This document shows positions 25,199 through 34,119 of a stretch of 64,000 nucleotides of DNA, in pieces; position 1 is the first letter of the stretch; every line of letters begins with the position of its first letter. Below the pieces are notes generated by a model. That model saw nothing but the letters and a program-made list of their open reading frames with translations. It did not search any database and was not told the origin of the DNA. The stretch spans positions 186,001 to 250,000 of the forward strand of contig CAWJBD010000005.1 in the NCBI GenBank assembly GCA_963841045.1, read 5' to 3'. Made by a program: the position numbers and the translations under genes. Origin of the DNA: Aalborgiella sp963841045. GTDB lineage: Bacteria > Pseudomonadota > Gammaproteobacteria > Burkholderiales > Burkholderiaceae_C.

Positions 25199-26261
25199 CT
25201 AAAAAGCCAGTTTTTCTGCTTCGAGGTAAGCAAGGCTGGTGTATTTTCCAATGTTCGCAGTCAAATCCATTCATGGTTTTAGCGCGACTGGATACGCGAG
25301 GATCTGCCAATACCATGGCTTTGGCTTGTGCTTCGGTTTTGCCATCTTTGACCGCTTGCAAACACGGCTCCCAAATACCAGATAAGAATAGACCATAGGT
25401 TTGCAACAAATCTTTGCGCCCTAAACCATGCCCCGGCACCCAAAGCTGATCGCCCGCTGATTTGGACAACTCAGCAAAATACTTCAATGTACCTATATAT
25501 GAACCATCGTCAATATTGGCAATGCGGTTGGTCATGGCGATGTCACCCACCGCAGTGACTTTGTCTTGCACAATCTCTACACACAAATCATGTTGGGTGT
25601 GCGCTGTGCCATAGTGATGCATTCTGAGCGTGGTGTCACCAAACTGGTATGTTTGTCCGTGTGCGGTATCTTTATTGGGGGCAATGATTTTGGTGCCTGC
25701 AGTGGATTGGTTGGTAGTACGCTCCATCAAAGCCAGCCAATCACTGCCTTGCACACCTTTGATATGTTCTGTCGTTCCTGGAAGTGCATAGATTGGCAAT
25801 TGTGCACCGTAGGTATCAACATAAGCATGGTTGCCCAGCCAATGGTCGCCGTGGTAATGCGTGTTAAAAATGGCCACCACAGGCAATGGCGTGACATTTT
25901 TAATCATACGCATGGCCATTTGACCTATTTGCAACGAACTGCCGGTGTCTATCACCACCACGCCCGCACTGGTCACCACAAAAATACTATTGGCCATCAT
26001 GCCTTGGTTTTCGGGCGTTGGAAAACTGTCTTTGGCAAACACCATCCACACCCGTTTGGACAGTTGTTGTGCTGGAATATCAGCCACACGTGGACCGAGT
26101 ACAAATTGACCGGCTTGCTGCGCAAAAATTCGTGCCTCTGGCCACAAGCCCAAACCAGTTGCTCCGATCACTGCGCCCATGCCCAGTAAAGCTCGGCGGC
26201 GATCAGTTTTGGTGTTTTGTAACTTTTGTATGTGTGAACTTTCTTTTGAGAACAAATTCAT
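25199..26261 (-). CDS. Tat-exported MBL-fold metallo-hydrolase (frameshifted at C-terminus)
   Basis: A metallo-beta-lactamase-fold protein with a Tat-like signal (TDRRRALLGMGAVIGATG), zinc ligands in NTHYHGDHWLGNH, then GTAHTQHD and VPGHG. The class resembles the exported hydrolases found near cytochrome or sulfur genes, but its substrate is unknown. One extra G near 25257 corrupts the end. In the restored frame the protein ends NIGKYTSLAYLEAEKLAF at TAG 25199-25201, so it does not overlap the peroxidase gene. ATG 26261 follows a GAAGAG nine bases upstream. Confidence 0.85.
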
Positions 26262-26278
26262 GAACTGGGCTCTTCTGA

Positions 26279-27139
26279 TTATTTTCTCTCGCTTGCTATA
26301 GCTGCAAGCTCTGCATCGCATCGAGCTATTTGTGTTGTGTCTGGTTTTTGTTTCGTTGCTTTCTCACGTGCCTCTGCAATTTCAACTTTAGCGGCCGCCA
26401 TTTGAGCCAAAAAAGTGGGGTTGCTGTGCAGTTTGGCCACTGCTGCGCTGCCAACCAATCGACCTGCGTTGACATCACTTTGCCAATGTGCGCCACAAAT
26501 CACACGGCTTTGACCAAACGCATGGCCCCGTTGCAAAATTGAATCTGACTTATCTGGCGCTATTTCAGACAAAACCAACGCCCACGCCCAGCCCAATGCA
26601 GCATGACCGGATGGGTAAGCACCGTCTTTGGCCAAGGCCGCATCTTCTTTGGGTGCACAAGTGGTTTCATTGAAGGTTGCAAAAGGGCGTTTGCGCTTGT
26701 AGTGGTTTTTGGCTTTGTAGGTAGACAAGCCAGCATCCAGCAATGTTCGACGCAGCAACATATTGGTGTGCGGTGTGGCTTCTTGCGAAATTGGCAAGCC
26801 CATCGCGCAACTGAAAATACCTGCAGCAACAGGGAATTTCAGGTTATTGTCATCAAATGCCATTTGACCGCGCGCACCTTTTCTCAAAGCCTTTTGCGCC
26901 TCAAACACCTGTTTGTCAGCTGCTTGTTCGGGTGAGTTTTCTGCCGGTGGTGCGGGTAGCAAAGTTAAACTGTTTGGCATTTGGTCGGCTACCAAATAGC
27001 CTTTCAAATAGCCTGACCCTGGCCGGGTTTCGCCCACTTCAGCGGGATTGGTCGTTGGCGCATGGCTTGCACACCCCACAACAAATAGGCTAATCAATAC
27101 CAGTTGTGAGGAAAAAAGTGTTCTCAATCCTTTGCGCAT
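26279..27139 (-). CDS. Class A acid phosphatase (PAP2 family) lipoprotein
   Basis: This periplasmic phosphatase has a lipobox (LISLFVVGCAS). The family signature appears as KRKRPF, PSGHAALGWAWA and SRVICGAHWQSDVNAGR, in that order, giving the three phosphate-binding and catalytic blocks of non-specific acid phosphatases. ATG 27139 is chosen because GGAG sits at the right distance. ATG 27169 would add a hydrophilic tail before the signal peptide. Seven 10-bp repeats lie 70-140 bases upstream and could affect its expression. Confidence 0.9.
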   Translation of the reverse strand: MRKGLRTLFSSQLVLISLFVVGCASHAPTTNPAEVGETRPGSGYLKGYLVADQMPNSLTLLPAPPAENSPEQAADKQVFEAQKALRKGARGQMAFDDNNLKFPVAAGIFSCAMGLPISQEATPHTNMLLRRTLLDAGLSTYKAKNHYKRKRPFATFNETTCAPKEDAALAKDGAYPSGHAALGWAWALVLSEIAPDKSDSILQRGHAFGQSRVICGAHWQSDVNAGRLVGSAAVAKLHSNPTFLAQMAAAKVEIAEAREKATKQKPDTTQIARCDAELAAIASERK

Positions 27140-27210
27140 GTCGTCTCCGTTTGATGAATTGGTATTCATAATAGCAACTCTTATGGCTTCGCGCATTAGA
27201 CATAAACCCT

Positions 27211-27280
27211 AAGCCAACCTTAGCCTGCCTTGGCTTACCTAAGCTTACCTAAGCTTACCTAAGCTTACCTAAGCTTGCAT
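27211..27280. repeat. 10-bp tandem repeat, unit AAGCTTACCT, seven units
   Basis: Three perfect AAGCTTACCT units (27241-27270) are flanked by degenerate ones: AAGCCAACCT, TAGCCTGCCT and TGGCTTACCT before, AAGCTTGCAT after. Each unit centres on a HindIII-type palindrome and the period is one helical turn. The array lies between the GTPase stop and the phosphatase start. Confidence 0.9.
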
Positions 27281-27284
27281 ATGA

Positions 27285-28251
27285 CTAATCGATGTCGCGT
27301 TTCGATGGACGAGGAATTTTTTTAAATCGAATTTTTCTATCCAATTCAATTGCGTCTTTTTTAACTTGCCGTTCGGCGTCCATTTTTTCACCCACTGCCA
27401 GCCATTGTGCAAATTCTTCTGGTGTTTCCAGAGTGACGCGGCCCAAACTGTTGGCACGAAAATCGTAAATCACCACTTCAGCCGCTTTTTGCAAATTGAC
27501 ACGTCCTTTGCCCAACAAGGCACCGCGCGCTTTGCCAACCGCCTCTAGCACTTGTTCGTCGGTGTGCCCAATGACATCTTCCATCTTCAATTTGAAACGA
27601 TCAACCAAGTTCTGTGGGTAATTGGCGATGAGGTAGTCCAGCAACTCCAGCGCCACCTCTTCCTCTTCAAACGCATTACGCCCCACTGCGCCACTGGCGG
27701 CTAAGTTGTAGCCACTTTTGGCGACAATGATGCGCGGCCACAGCATGCCGGGTGTGTCGTACAAATAAAAATCCTCCGCCAAGCGTGATGCGCTGTTCGG
27801 TTTTGGTGACACCCGCTTCGTCACCCGTTCGGGCATAGCGCTTGCCTGCCAAGGTATTGATGAGTGTGGATTTACCTACATTGGGAATGCCACAAATCAA
27901 AACCCGCAGCGGTTTGACCATGCCACCGCGCAATGGAGCCAATTCACGACAGGCTTTGATGAGTTGCTTAGCCGGTGCTGTGTCTGTGGCCGATAGGCCG
28001 ATGGCACGTGTGGCTGGCATGGCGTTGTAATGCGCCAACCACAATTCGGTGCGCACTGGGTCAGCCAAATCTTGCTTGTTCAAGACTTTCAAAGACGGCT
28101 TGCCTTTGGTCAGTTGCGCCAACATGGGGTTGGCACTTGATGCAGGCAAGCGCGCGTCCAGCATTTCAATCACCACATCAATGTCTTTGATGCGGTCTTG
28201 AATCGCTTGCTTGGTCAAATTCATGTGACCGGGAAACCACTGAATGGCCAT
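27285..28251 (-). CDS. Circularly permuted GTPase, RbgA/YlqF family (frameshifted)
   Basis: This ribosome-biogenesis type GTPase has permuted motif order: NKQDLAD (G4) first, then GIPNVGKSTLIN (G1) and DTPGM (G3). MAIQWFPGHMNLTKQAI is the family N-terminus. The frame shifts near 27770-27800, between RITLGG and EDFYLYDTPGM. Repaired length is about 320 residues with the usual helical C-terminus ending in a basic tail. RbgA acts in late large-subunit assembly in other bacteria. Confidence 0.9.
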
Positions 28252-28580
28252 CTGTGCGCTTTCTTGAATTAATGCTTATAGAGTGTATCATGTTGCATTC
28301 TATGAAATGCTACTATATTTAATAGCAACTTAGGCAATAAATACGCCAGTCTATAGGCATAATTTGACCATATTTTACCTGAATACAGAGCTGCGTCCAA
28401 AGGCAGTCCTTGAATGATCGTACTACTGATTTACCCTAGGACTGACTTTTAACTTACACTCAAGCCGAATTTAGGCTTATCATTTCAGCTTTGCTACAAA
28501 GTGAACAGTACACCGATGTGTTGGTCAGTGTCAACGTTCAATCTCGATTACCAACCAAGACTTTCATAAGGAGTTGCATC
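28252..28580. other. 329-base intergenic region with repeat copy D
   Basis: No gene is seen. The left part carries a dispersed repeat in reverse orientation. The right part has a short hairpin AAGCC/GGCTT near 28462-28479 and presumably the promoter of the following small-protein genes, whose Shine-Dalgarno AAGGAG precedes ATG 28581. I cannot define a convincing -35/-10 pair. Confidence 0.6.
28308..28376 (-). repeat. Dispersed repeat copy D
   Basis: Reverse orientation: hairpin TGCTACTATATTTAATAGCA, then TTAGGCAATAAATACGCC, then AATTTGACCATATTTT. It is upstream of both flanking genes. Confidence 0.85.
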
Positions 28581-28881
28581 ATGACATCGAATCTCATTTT
28601 GATTATCAACTTGGCAGCTATTGCCGTTATGCTGCTTTGCTTATTTACTGTTTTACGACTTGCGATCTGAAATTCCAGGTGGCGTTGTTGGAAAACAATG
28701 GAGCTTGCTTACCTTGATGGTTAGCCTATTCACAATAGGTTATTTTGTTACACCATTTTTCACTCGACTACCAACCGATGTTATCAACCTGCTTGTCGCA
28801 TTAATTTTCTTTTTTGGTGCAATTTATGTACTGATAACTGTAAAACTGATTTATCGAATCATTGAAGAGATGACCCGCTGA
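28581..28881 (+). CDS. Small three-helix membrane protein (frameshifted)
   Basis: An uncharacterised inner-membrane protein of about 100 residues. AAGGAG seven bases upstream fixes ATG 28581. The first helix (LILIINLAAIAVMLLCLFTV) is in one frame. One indel near 28655 moves the rest (LRSEIPGGVVGKQWSLLTLM and on) to another frame, with two more helices. I do not recognise the family. It is followed eight bases later by another orphan gene, probably co-transcribed. Confidence 0.65.
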
Positions 28882-28889
28882 ATTCGAAA

Positions 28890-29379
28890 ATGATAAGAAC
28901 GCAAGTACTGAGAAAGACTCCAAAAGGAGTCGATGAAATGAAGTACCGGACTTTCGGCCTTCATCAATCGGTGCGTTCTTTGCTGATTATCATTGACGGT
29001 GTCTCGACCGTAGATAAATTACTGGGATACACCGCGCAGCTACACGATGCTGAAGAAACCCTGAGTTGGTTAATTCAGGAAGGATTCGTTGAGGAAGTAT
29101 CACCAACCCAACCCGCAACGAATAACACATCTACATCGCTGCCTCAAGCTGCACCGATTGAGAAAACAGGTAAATTGGCACTGATTGCTCTTGACGCGTG
29201 AGTTATTGGGTGCTGATGCAGCTAAAGTGCTCAAACGTCTTGACGATGTGCCAGATTCACAAAATGAACTGATAATGGCCGCAGACAAATGCTACAAATT
29301 CATCAAATTAACCATTGACGAAAACAAAGCACATCAATATTTAAAGGCCAGCCAAGCCTTGTTGTCTAAATTAGGCTAA
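28890..29379 (+). CDS. Hypothetical protein, about 162 aa (frameshifted)
   Basis: An uncharacterised soluble protein. An N-terminal part resembles a small winged-helix-like module seen in Burkholderiales proteins (KTPKGVDEMKYRTFGLHQSV and LIIIDGVSTVDKLLG). A Pro/Thr/Ser linker follows, then a helical C-terminal half (LLTRELLGADAAKVLKRLDD onward). The frame shifts near 29195. It probably forms an operon with the membrane protein just upstream. No function is assigned. Confidence 0.6.
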
Positions 29380-29433
29380 AGGTTATTTCGGCGCTGAGTT
29401 GATAACTTTTTTGTGCATCTCCACAGAAGTACA

Positions 29434-30525
29434 TTATTTGCCAGGCGCAACATAACGCGCCAATAAATCAGCAAACTGCGGTTGCCAGTTGGCCAGTGCG
29501 GTTGTGTCACTGCCAAAGGTTTGTTTCAAAAACGCCAAAGACAATGCTTGCGTAGCGGCTTTCACTTTGGGGTTTAACTCAGCGCCACCCGTGTTGGTGC
29601 GGTCGGTAAAGATGCTGTGCGAGCCACCGGCAAACACCACCAAGGTTTTACGCGGATCACCAATCGCATCAAACACTTTCACGCGGTCTTCGTAGCCTGA
29701 GTTGTAGCTGGGCACCATGATGTCGTCCGCGGTGGCGGTGACGTGCAATGTTGGCAAGGACACGCCACCCAAGATAGACGCCATATTGGTGTAGCCATAA
29801 AACGGAGGTGCAGACAAAATCATGGCGGCTTTGAAGCGTGGGTCACGCAAGTTAAAGTCATTACCGTTATCGTCTTTCTTAGGAACCTTGGCACCAATCA
29901 CCAGCATGGTGGTTGAGGCTCCATAAGAATGCCCAGCCATGACCAAGCGCTCCGTGTCAAAGCGTCCTGTCAATTGTGGCTGTTTCAACAATTCAGACAA
30001 AGCAAAGCTCACGTCTTTGGTGCGGTCAATTGCTTCTGAATCTTGAGCTGCCGCAATCAAACGACTGGACAATGTTAAAGGGTTACCAAACCACACTTGC
30101 CTGTCACTGCCAATGTGTTGCACATGCAAGCTGGCATAACCATTGGCAGCCCAATATCGGCCTAAATATTGGTAGCCATTGCGTGAACCACCCAGGCCAT
30201 GTGAAAACACAATCAAGGGCACAGGTTTGAATGATTTGGCCTCAGAGTCAGCAACTGTTTTAGGTAAATACAAGCGCACAGGCACGCTGCGTTTGCGACT
30301 GTCATCCTGCCAATCAAAATTTTGTACGGTGAGCGCATCAGCAAAATCGGTCGATTCAAACCACCCCCTGCGCTCGCTGGGACTTGTTGTTACAGCAGCA
30401 TCAGTTTTGCTGTCACTTTGCGCAAAACATACCAAACTTGGCACCAGCGCCAACAAACCAGCAGCCATGCTGGTTTTCAGAATGATTCGTCGTTTGGAAG
30501 ATTGGGTGTAGGTTGTCATGCGCAT
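29434..30525 (-). CDS. Exported alpha/beta hydrolase, dienelactone/PAF-acetylhydrolase-like
   Basis: This is a 363-residue secreted serine hydrolase. The N-terminus carries two or three basic residues and a signal-like helix (KRRIILKTSMAAGLLALVPS), possibly Tat. The core has PLIVFSHGLGGSRNGYQYLG (oxyanion region), the nucleophile elbow in LVMAGHSYGASTTM, Asp near TADDIMVP and His in GGSHSIF. It is intact. The substrate is unknown. It stands alone between two converging neighbours. Confidence 0.85.
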   Translation of the reverse strand: MRMTTYTQSSKRRIILKTSMAAGLLALVPSLVCFAQSDSKTDAAVTTSPSERRGWFESTDFADALTVQNFDWQDDSRKRSVPVRLYLPKTVADSEAKSFKPVPLIVFSHGLGGSRNGYQYLGRYWAANGYASLHVQHIGSDRQVWFGNPLTLSSRLIAAAQDSEAIDRTKDVSFALSELLKQPQLTGRFDTERLVMAGHSYGASTTMLVIGAKVPKKDDNGNDFNLRDPRFKAAMILSAPPFYGYTNMASILGGVSLPTLHVTATADDIMVPSYNSGYEDRVKVFDAIGDPRKTLVVFAGGSHSIFTDRTNTGGAELNPKVKAATQALSLAFLKQTFGSDTTALANWQPQFADLLARYVAPGK

Positions 30526-30619
30526 ATCGATACCAAATGGATGCTATTGTTGGCATTTCAAGCCAAAATGCAAGCCAAATGCGCTTTTATAGGTCACAAA
30601 GTCTAACTTTACCGACTAT

Positions 30620-31481
30620 TTACTTTGCAGCTTTATGCGCCAAATTTGCCGCCAAATTTGTCGCTAAAAGGCTCAGTGCATCATAGGCTTGACCTGCTTG
30701 TTCATTCCATGCCCTAACTGCTTTGCCCTGCATGGCGACCAGCGCCACATCACCGCGCGCGGCGGGGCCGGTTAATGCTTGGGCAGCACCTTGGGTTTGA
30801 ATGTTGTTCACGGCGTTTTGCAGCAAGGTGTTGCACAGGGGTTCAATCATGTGCACAGGTACACCGGTTTTTTGCCACAAATCAGACGCTACGCTGTGCA
30901 GCACAGGGACAAAGTTGGTGGCAAATACGGCCGCTGCGTGGTACAAAATTTTGTCTTTGGCAGCTAAATCAAAACACTGCCCACCAATCTGTTGAAAAGC
31001 TTTTCTCAACTCTGTCGTTGCCAACACATCGCCTTCTAAGGCACATAAGGAGCCCGCAAATTGCTGCGCAGCCCGTTCAGGTGCGCTGAAGCTCAACAAG
31101 CAATGCGCACTGGCAGTGTGTGCGCCCGATGCTTTCAGTGTGGCTATTTCAGAGGCTGCCAAAGCGCCGCTACAGTGAAAAATGATAGCATCTTTGGCAA
31201 TCAATACGTCGTCTGCAGCCTGTTTTTGTATAAATATTGCCAACTCTTCGGCAACCGGCTTGATGTGCGCATCGGGCACCGCCAGCATCCACACATCGGC
31301 GGCTCGCATGTCTTCAATGTGGGTGATTGCCCGCCCTGAACCAATAAACTGCACGGCTTCCTGTGCGCTGGATAAAGATCGCGTACACACATCTTGTACC
31401 GCAAACACGCCCTGTTTTGTGCCACAAATGTGCCAATGTGCGACCCACGCGCCCAGCGCCTATGATATTGATTGTTTTCAA
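30620..31481 (-). CDS. Rossmann-like/DUF2520 protein (frameshifted at N-terminus)
   Basis: An NAD(P)-binding Rossmann domain (INIIGAGRVGRTLAHLWHKT, then DVWMLAVPDAHI and FHCSGALAASEIA) followed by the helical DUF2520 domain (YHAAAVFATNFVPVL). The architecture resembles 6-phosphogluconate-dehydrogenase-like or ProC-like reductases, but no substrate is established. The N-terminal 24 residues come from TTG 31481, in another frame. One extra base near 31412 explains the break. Confidence 0.82.
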
Positions 31482-31531
31482 ATCTTTGCTTTCTAAAAAT
31501 CCAATTCTGATCAGTCCTTGATGAAACCCTG

Positions 31532-32418
31532 ATGAAACTGTACCACGACGAAATCACCACACCCGTACGCGATGCCGCCAGCATTGTTTTGTTGCGCGAC
31601 CATGCTGATGGTTTGCAAGTTTTTTTAATGAAGCGCCACGGTTTATCCGACGTACTGGGCGGTGCTTATGTGTTCCCAGGCGGCAAGGTGGATGATACCG
31701 ATGCGCAACTGGACGCCGCCCAATATTTTGACCAAAGCACAGCATCATTGACACATTACCTGCCGCACTGAATGAACCCGAACTGTCACCCAAGCAAGCC
31801 AGCGCTTTGTATGTGGCGGCATTGCGTGAATCGTTTGAAGAATCGGGAGTTTTGTTTGCAGCACAGGCCACTGATGAACAAATCCAAGCAGCATCCGCTT
31901 TGCACCAAACAGGCATACCGTTCAATCAAATTTTGCAGCAACTGGCTTTGCGCTTGCAAACGCAAAACATCCTGCCGTGGTCGCGCTGGATCACACCCAA
32001 AATGTCCTCGGTAAGCCACAAACGCTTTGACACGCGCTTCTTCATCGCAGCGCTACCTGCCAACCAAACTGCATCGAGCGCCAACCATGAAACAACCGAA
32101 TCAATTTGGCTCAGCCCGCGTGAAGCGTTGACAAGCTATTGGAACAAAGAGATTTCACTCGCGCCACCGCAGATCATGAGCTTGTGCATTTGGCGCGCCA
32201 CGATTCTGTCGCCAGTGTGATGGCAGCAAGCAGCGCAATCGCCTGTGCCATTGATTGAGCCCCAACCCTACAACATGGACGGCACCCGCGTAATTTGCTA
32301 CCCCGGCGACGCTCAACACCCGATACCCACCCGCGCCCTGCCCGGCCCCACACGTCTGTGCTACCGCAACAACCGTTTTGAACCAGTGGATGGGTTTGAG
32401 GCCTTGTTCAAAGATTAA
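31532..32418 (+). CDS. Nudix hydrolase, NUDT19-like/CoA-type (frameshifted)
   Basis: A Nudix-fold pyrophosphohydrolase of about 295 residues. The N-terminus has PVRDAASIVLLRDH and GGAYVFPGGKVDD. The Nudix-box helix YVAALRESFEESGVLF is placed after an insert, as in the long NUDT7/NUDT19-like group. Three frame changes are needed, near 31760, 32170 and 32245. The true end is TAA 32416-32418, after a segment with NMDGTRVICYPGDAQHP. The last bases overlap the convergent GIDE gene. The substrate, perhaps a CoA derivative, is not certain. Confidence 0.8.
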
Positions 32419-33322
32419 AAAATCCGCTGGATGTCATCAAGGTCAGTGCTGATACGGCGATCAAAAATGCAGTGAAATGAAAATAGCTCCACCACAAATA
32501 TCGTTGCCGTAATTGATGTGGTGGCAAATTAGAAATGAGATACAAGCGAGTATTTTTGGGTGCACGCATCACATGATAACCAGGCGCTTGGCGCAGTTCG
32601 CGGTGTGTATTTTCGATGGTGCGTATGGCCAATCGCCTGGCCAATTCCCATTCGTCCATATCAATTTCTCCATTGCCATTGAGATCAAAACGTTTTACCA
32701 AGTTTTTACTATCGCGTTTCCATTCCGACAATAACGCGCTGACCTCTTGTGACAAACTTAGATTAATGTGATCTATACCCAGTGTAGAGAATTCACCCAA
32801 CACATAGGTATTCACTCCACTCAAAAGCAATTCTTCAACTTTTTTGTACCCATGGCTATAGCTGGTATTGCTTTTTGCGCCGACGATCTCAGCATTATCC
32901 GGATCAACCATGCATACGCCTGTACCATCATTAATTTCGAACATCGTGCTGCTGACATCTCGTTCAATTTCTCTCCAACCTTTGTCGTTACTGCCCTTGG
33001 TGTAAGTGATACATCGATACCAAATGCATTGGATACCAGACACTGGACTGATAGTTGTTGTCTCGCGATTGACACTGGCACGCCCAAAGAGTTCCACATA
33101 GCCTTGGGCGGCTGAACCAATTTTCGAGGTTGGCAATTCAGCAATTGCACGCGCACGCGCATGAGTCGATAACCAAGATGCAAATGCAATCAGAGCAATT
33201 AAAGACAGGCACAATAACCAAGCACTCGACTCAATGCCACTTTGTGCCGCGACCAAAAACAGTGCAAAATAACTGGCCGATGTTAGTGACTCCTGATAAC
33301 TGCTTTGCAATCCACGAATCAT
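32408..33322 (-). CDS. GIDE-domain membrane protein with an EF-hand
   Basis: This 304-residue protein has an N-terminal membrane helix (WLLCLSLIALIAFASWL). The GIDE (MUL1-like E3-associated) core follows, with GYVELFGRA, SPVSGIQCIWYRCITYTKG and a late YLISNLPPHQL. A C-terminal membrane helix is present. Inserted at about residues 205-225 is an EF-hand loop, DLNGNGEIDMDEWE, with acidic residues at the calcium-binding positions. Bacterial GIDE proteins lack the RING finger of eukaryotic relatives. lemA starts upstream with a six-base gap, a known pairing. Function is unknown. Confidence 0.82.
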   Translation of the reverse strand: MIRGLQSSYQESLTSASYFALFLVAAQSGIESSAWLLCLSLIALIAFASWLSTHARARAIAELPTSKIGSAAQGYVELFGRASVNRETTTISPVSGIQCIWYRCITYTKGSNDKGWREIERDVSSTMFEINDGTGVCMVDPDNAEIVGAKSNTSYSHGYKKVEELLLSGVNTYVLGEFSTLGIDHINLSLSQEVSALLSEWKRDSKNLVKRFDLNGNGEIDMDEWELARRLAIRTIENTHRELRQAPGYHVMRAPKNTRLYLISNLPPHQLRQRYLWWSYFHFTAFLIAVSALTLMTSSGFFNL

Positions 33323-33328
33323 GGTTTA

Positions 33329-33895
33329 TCAGGCATTAAATCTGCTGCCAATATCAACGTCGCTCATTTCTACAGACGAAAATTTCAAATGTTCAAAGGC
33401 TTTGAAATTAAAAAATCTAGCCAATATCAAACTTGGAAATTGTTCAATGCCTGTATTGTTGATATTCACACTCTCGTTATAAAACTCGCGTCTATCCGCA
33501 ATCGCATTTTCTAAACCACTGATGCGAGACTGCAAATGCAAGAATTGTTCGTTTGACTTTAATTCTGGGTATTGTTCGGCAACGGCAAACAACTGACCTA
33601 AACCGCTACGTAATGCGCCTTCAGCTGAACCCAAAGCACCAACATTGTGTGTTTCACGAGCTTGAGATACTTGAGAGCGCGCTTTGATTACTTTTTCTAG
33701 AGTTTCTTGCTCATGCTTCATGTACTGCTTGCAAGTATCAATCAGCTTTGGCAGTTCATCATGTCGTTGCTTTAACAGAACATCTATATTCGCCCATGCC
33801 TTGGAAACATTGTTTTTAATGTTTACCAGACTATTGAACAACATCACGCCGTACACGATCAAAACGATTAGCAGGACTAAAAATATGATGCCCAT
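33329..33895 (-). CDS. LemA family protein
   Basis: A 188-residue protein with one N-terminal membrane helix (GIIFLVLLIVLIVYGVMLFN) and a helical bundle (NIKNNVSKAWANIDVLLKQR, HDELPKLIDTCKQYM, and SRISGLENAIADRREFYNES). AAGGAG six bases upstream selects ATG 33895 over TTG 33901. LemA and GIDE genes often occur together, and a joint membrane complex is likely. No activity is established. Confidence 0.92.
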   Translation of the reverse strand: MGIIFLVLLIVLIVYGVMLFNSLVNIKNNVSKAWANIDVLLKQRHDELPKLIDTCKQYMKHEQETLEKVIKARSQVSQARETHNVGALGSAEGALRSGLGQLFAVAEQYPELKSNEQFLHLQSRISGLENAIADRREFYNESVNINNTGIEQFPSLILARFFNFKAFEHLKFSSVEMSDVDIGSRFNA

Positions 33896-34119
33896 TACCA
33901 ACTCCTTGTTGTTAACAATTAACCAAATAATCTGTGCGCATAAGTCTAACAGTGTTCGAAAAATGTTTTAAGCCTGAAGAAGGGGTTTGAGGCTTTGTTT
34001 CTGGACGCAAGTGTTTGATTAAGCGCAACGTGTTGGCATTCGGCTGGTATCTGTACCTTTCGGTAGATTGACTAAACAACGGCATCGCTTTACCATGGTT
34101 TTTAATTCAAGGAGAAGCC

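Noticed and set aside
25185..25201. Overlap of the metallo-hydrolase gene with the peroxidase gene
   Set aside because: The overlap exists only in the shifted frame. The restored C-terminus (SLAYLEAEKLAF) stops at 25199, beyond the peroxidase stop.
27211..27280. Short CRISPR-like array
   Set aside because: Units are 10 bases with no spacers between them. This is a simple tandem repeat, and no cas genes are present.
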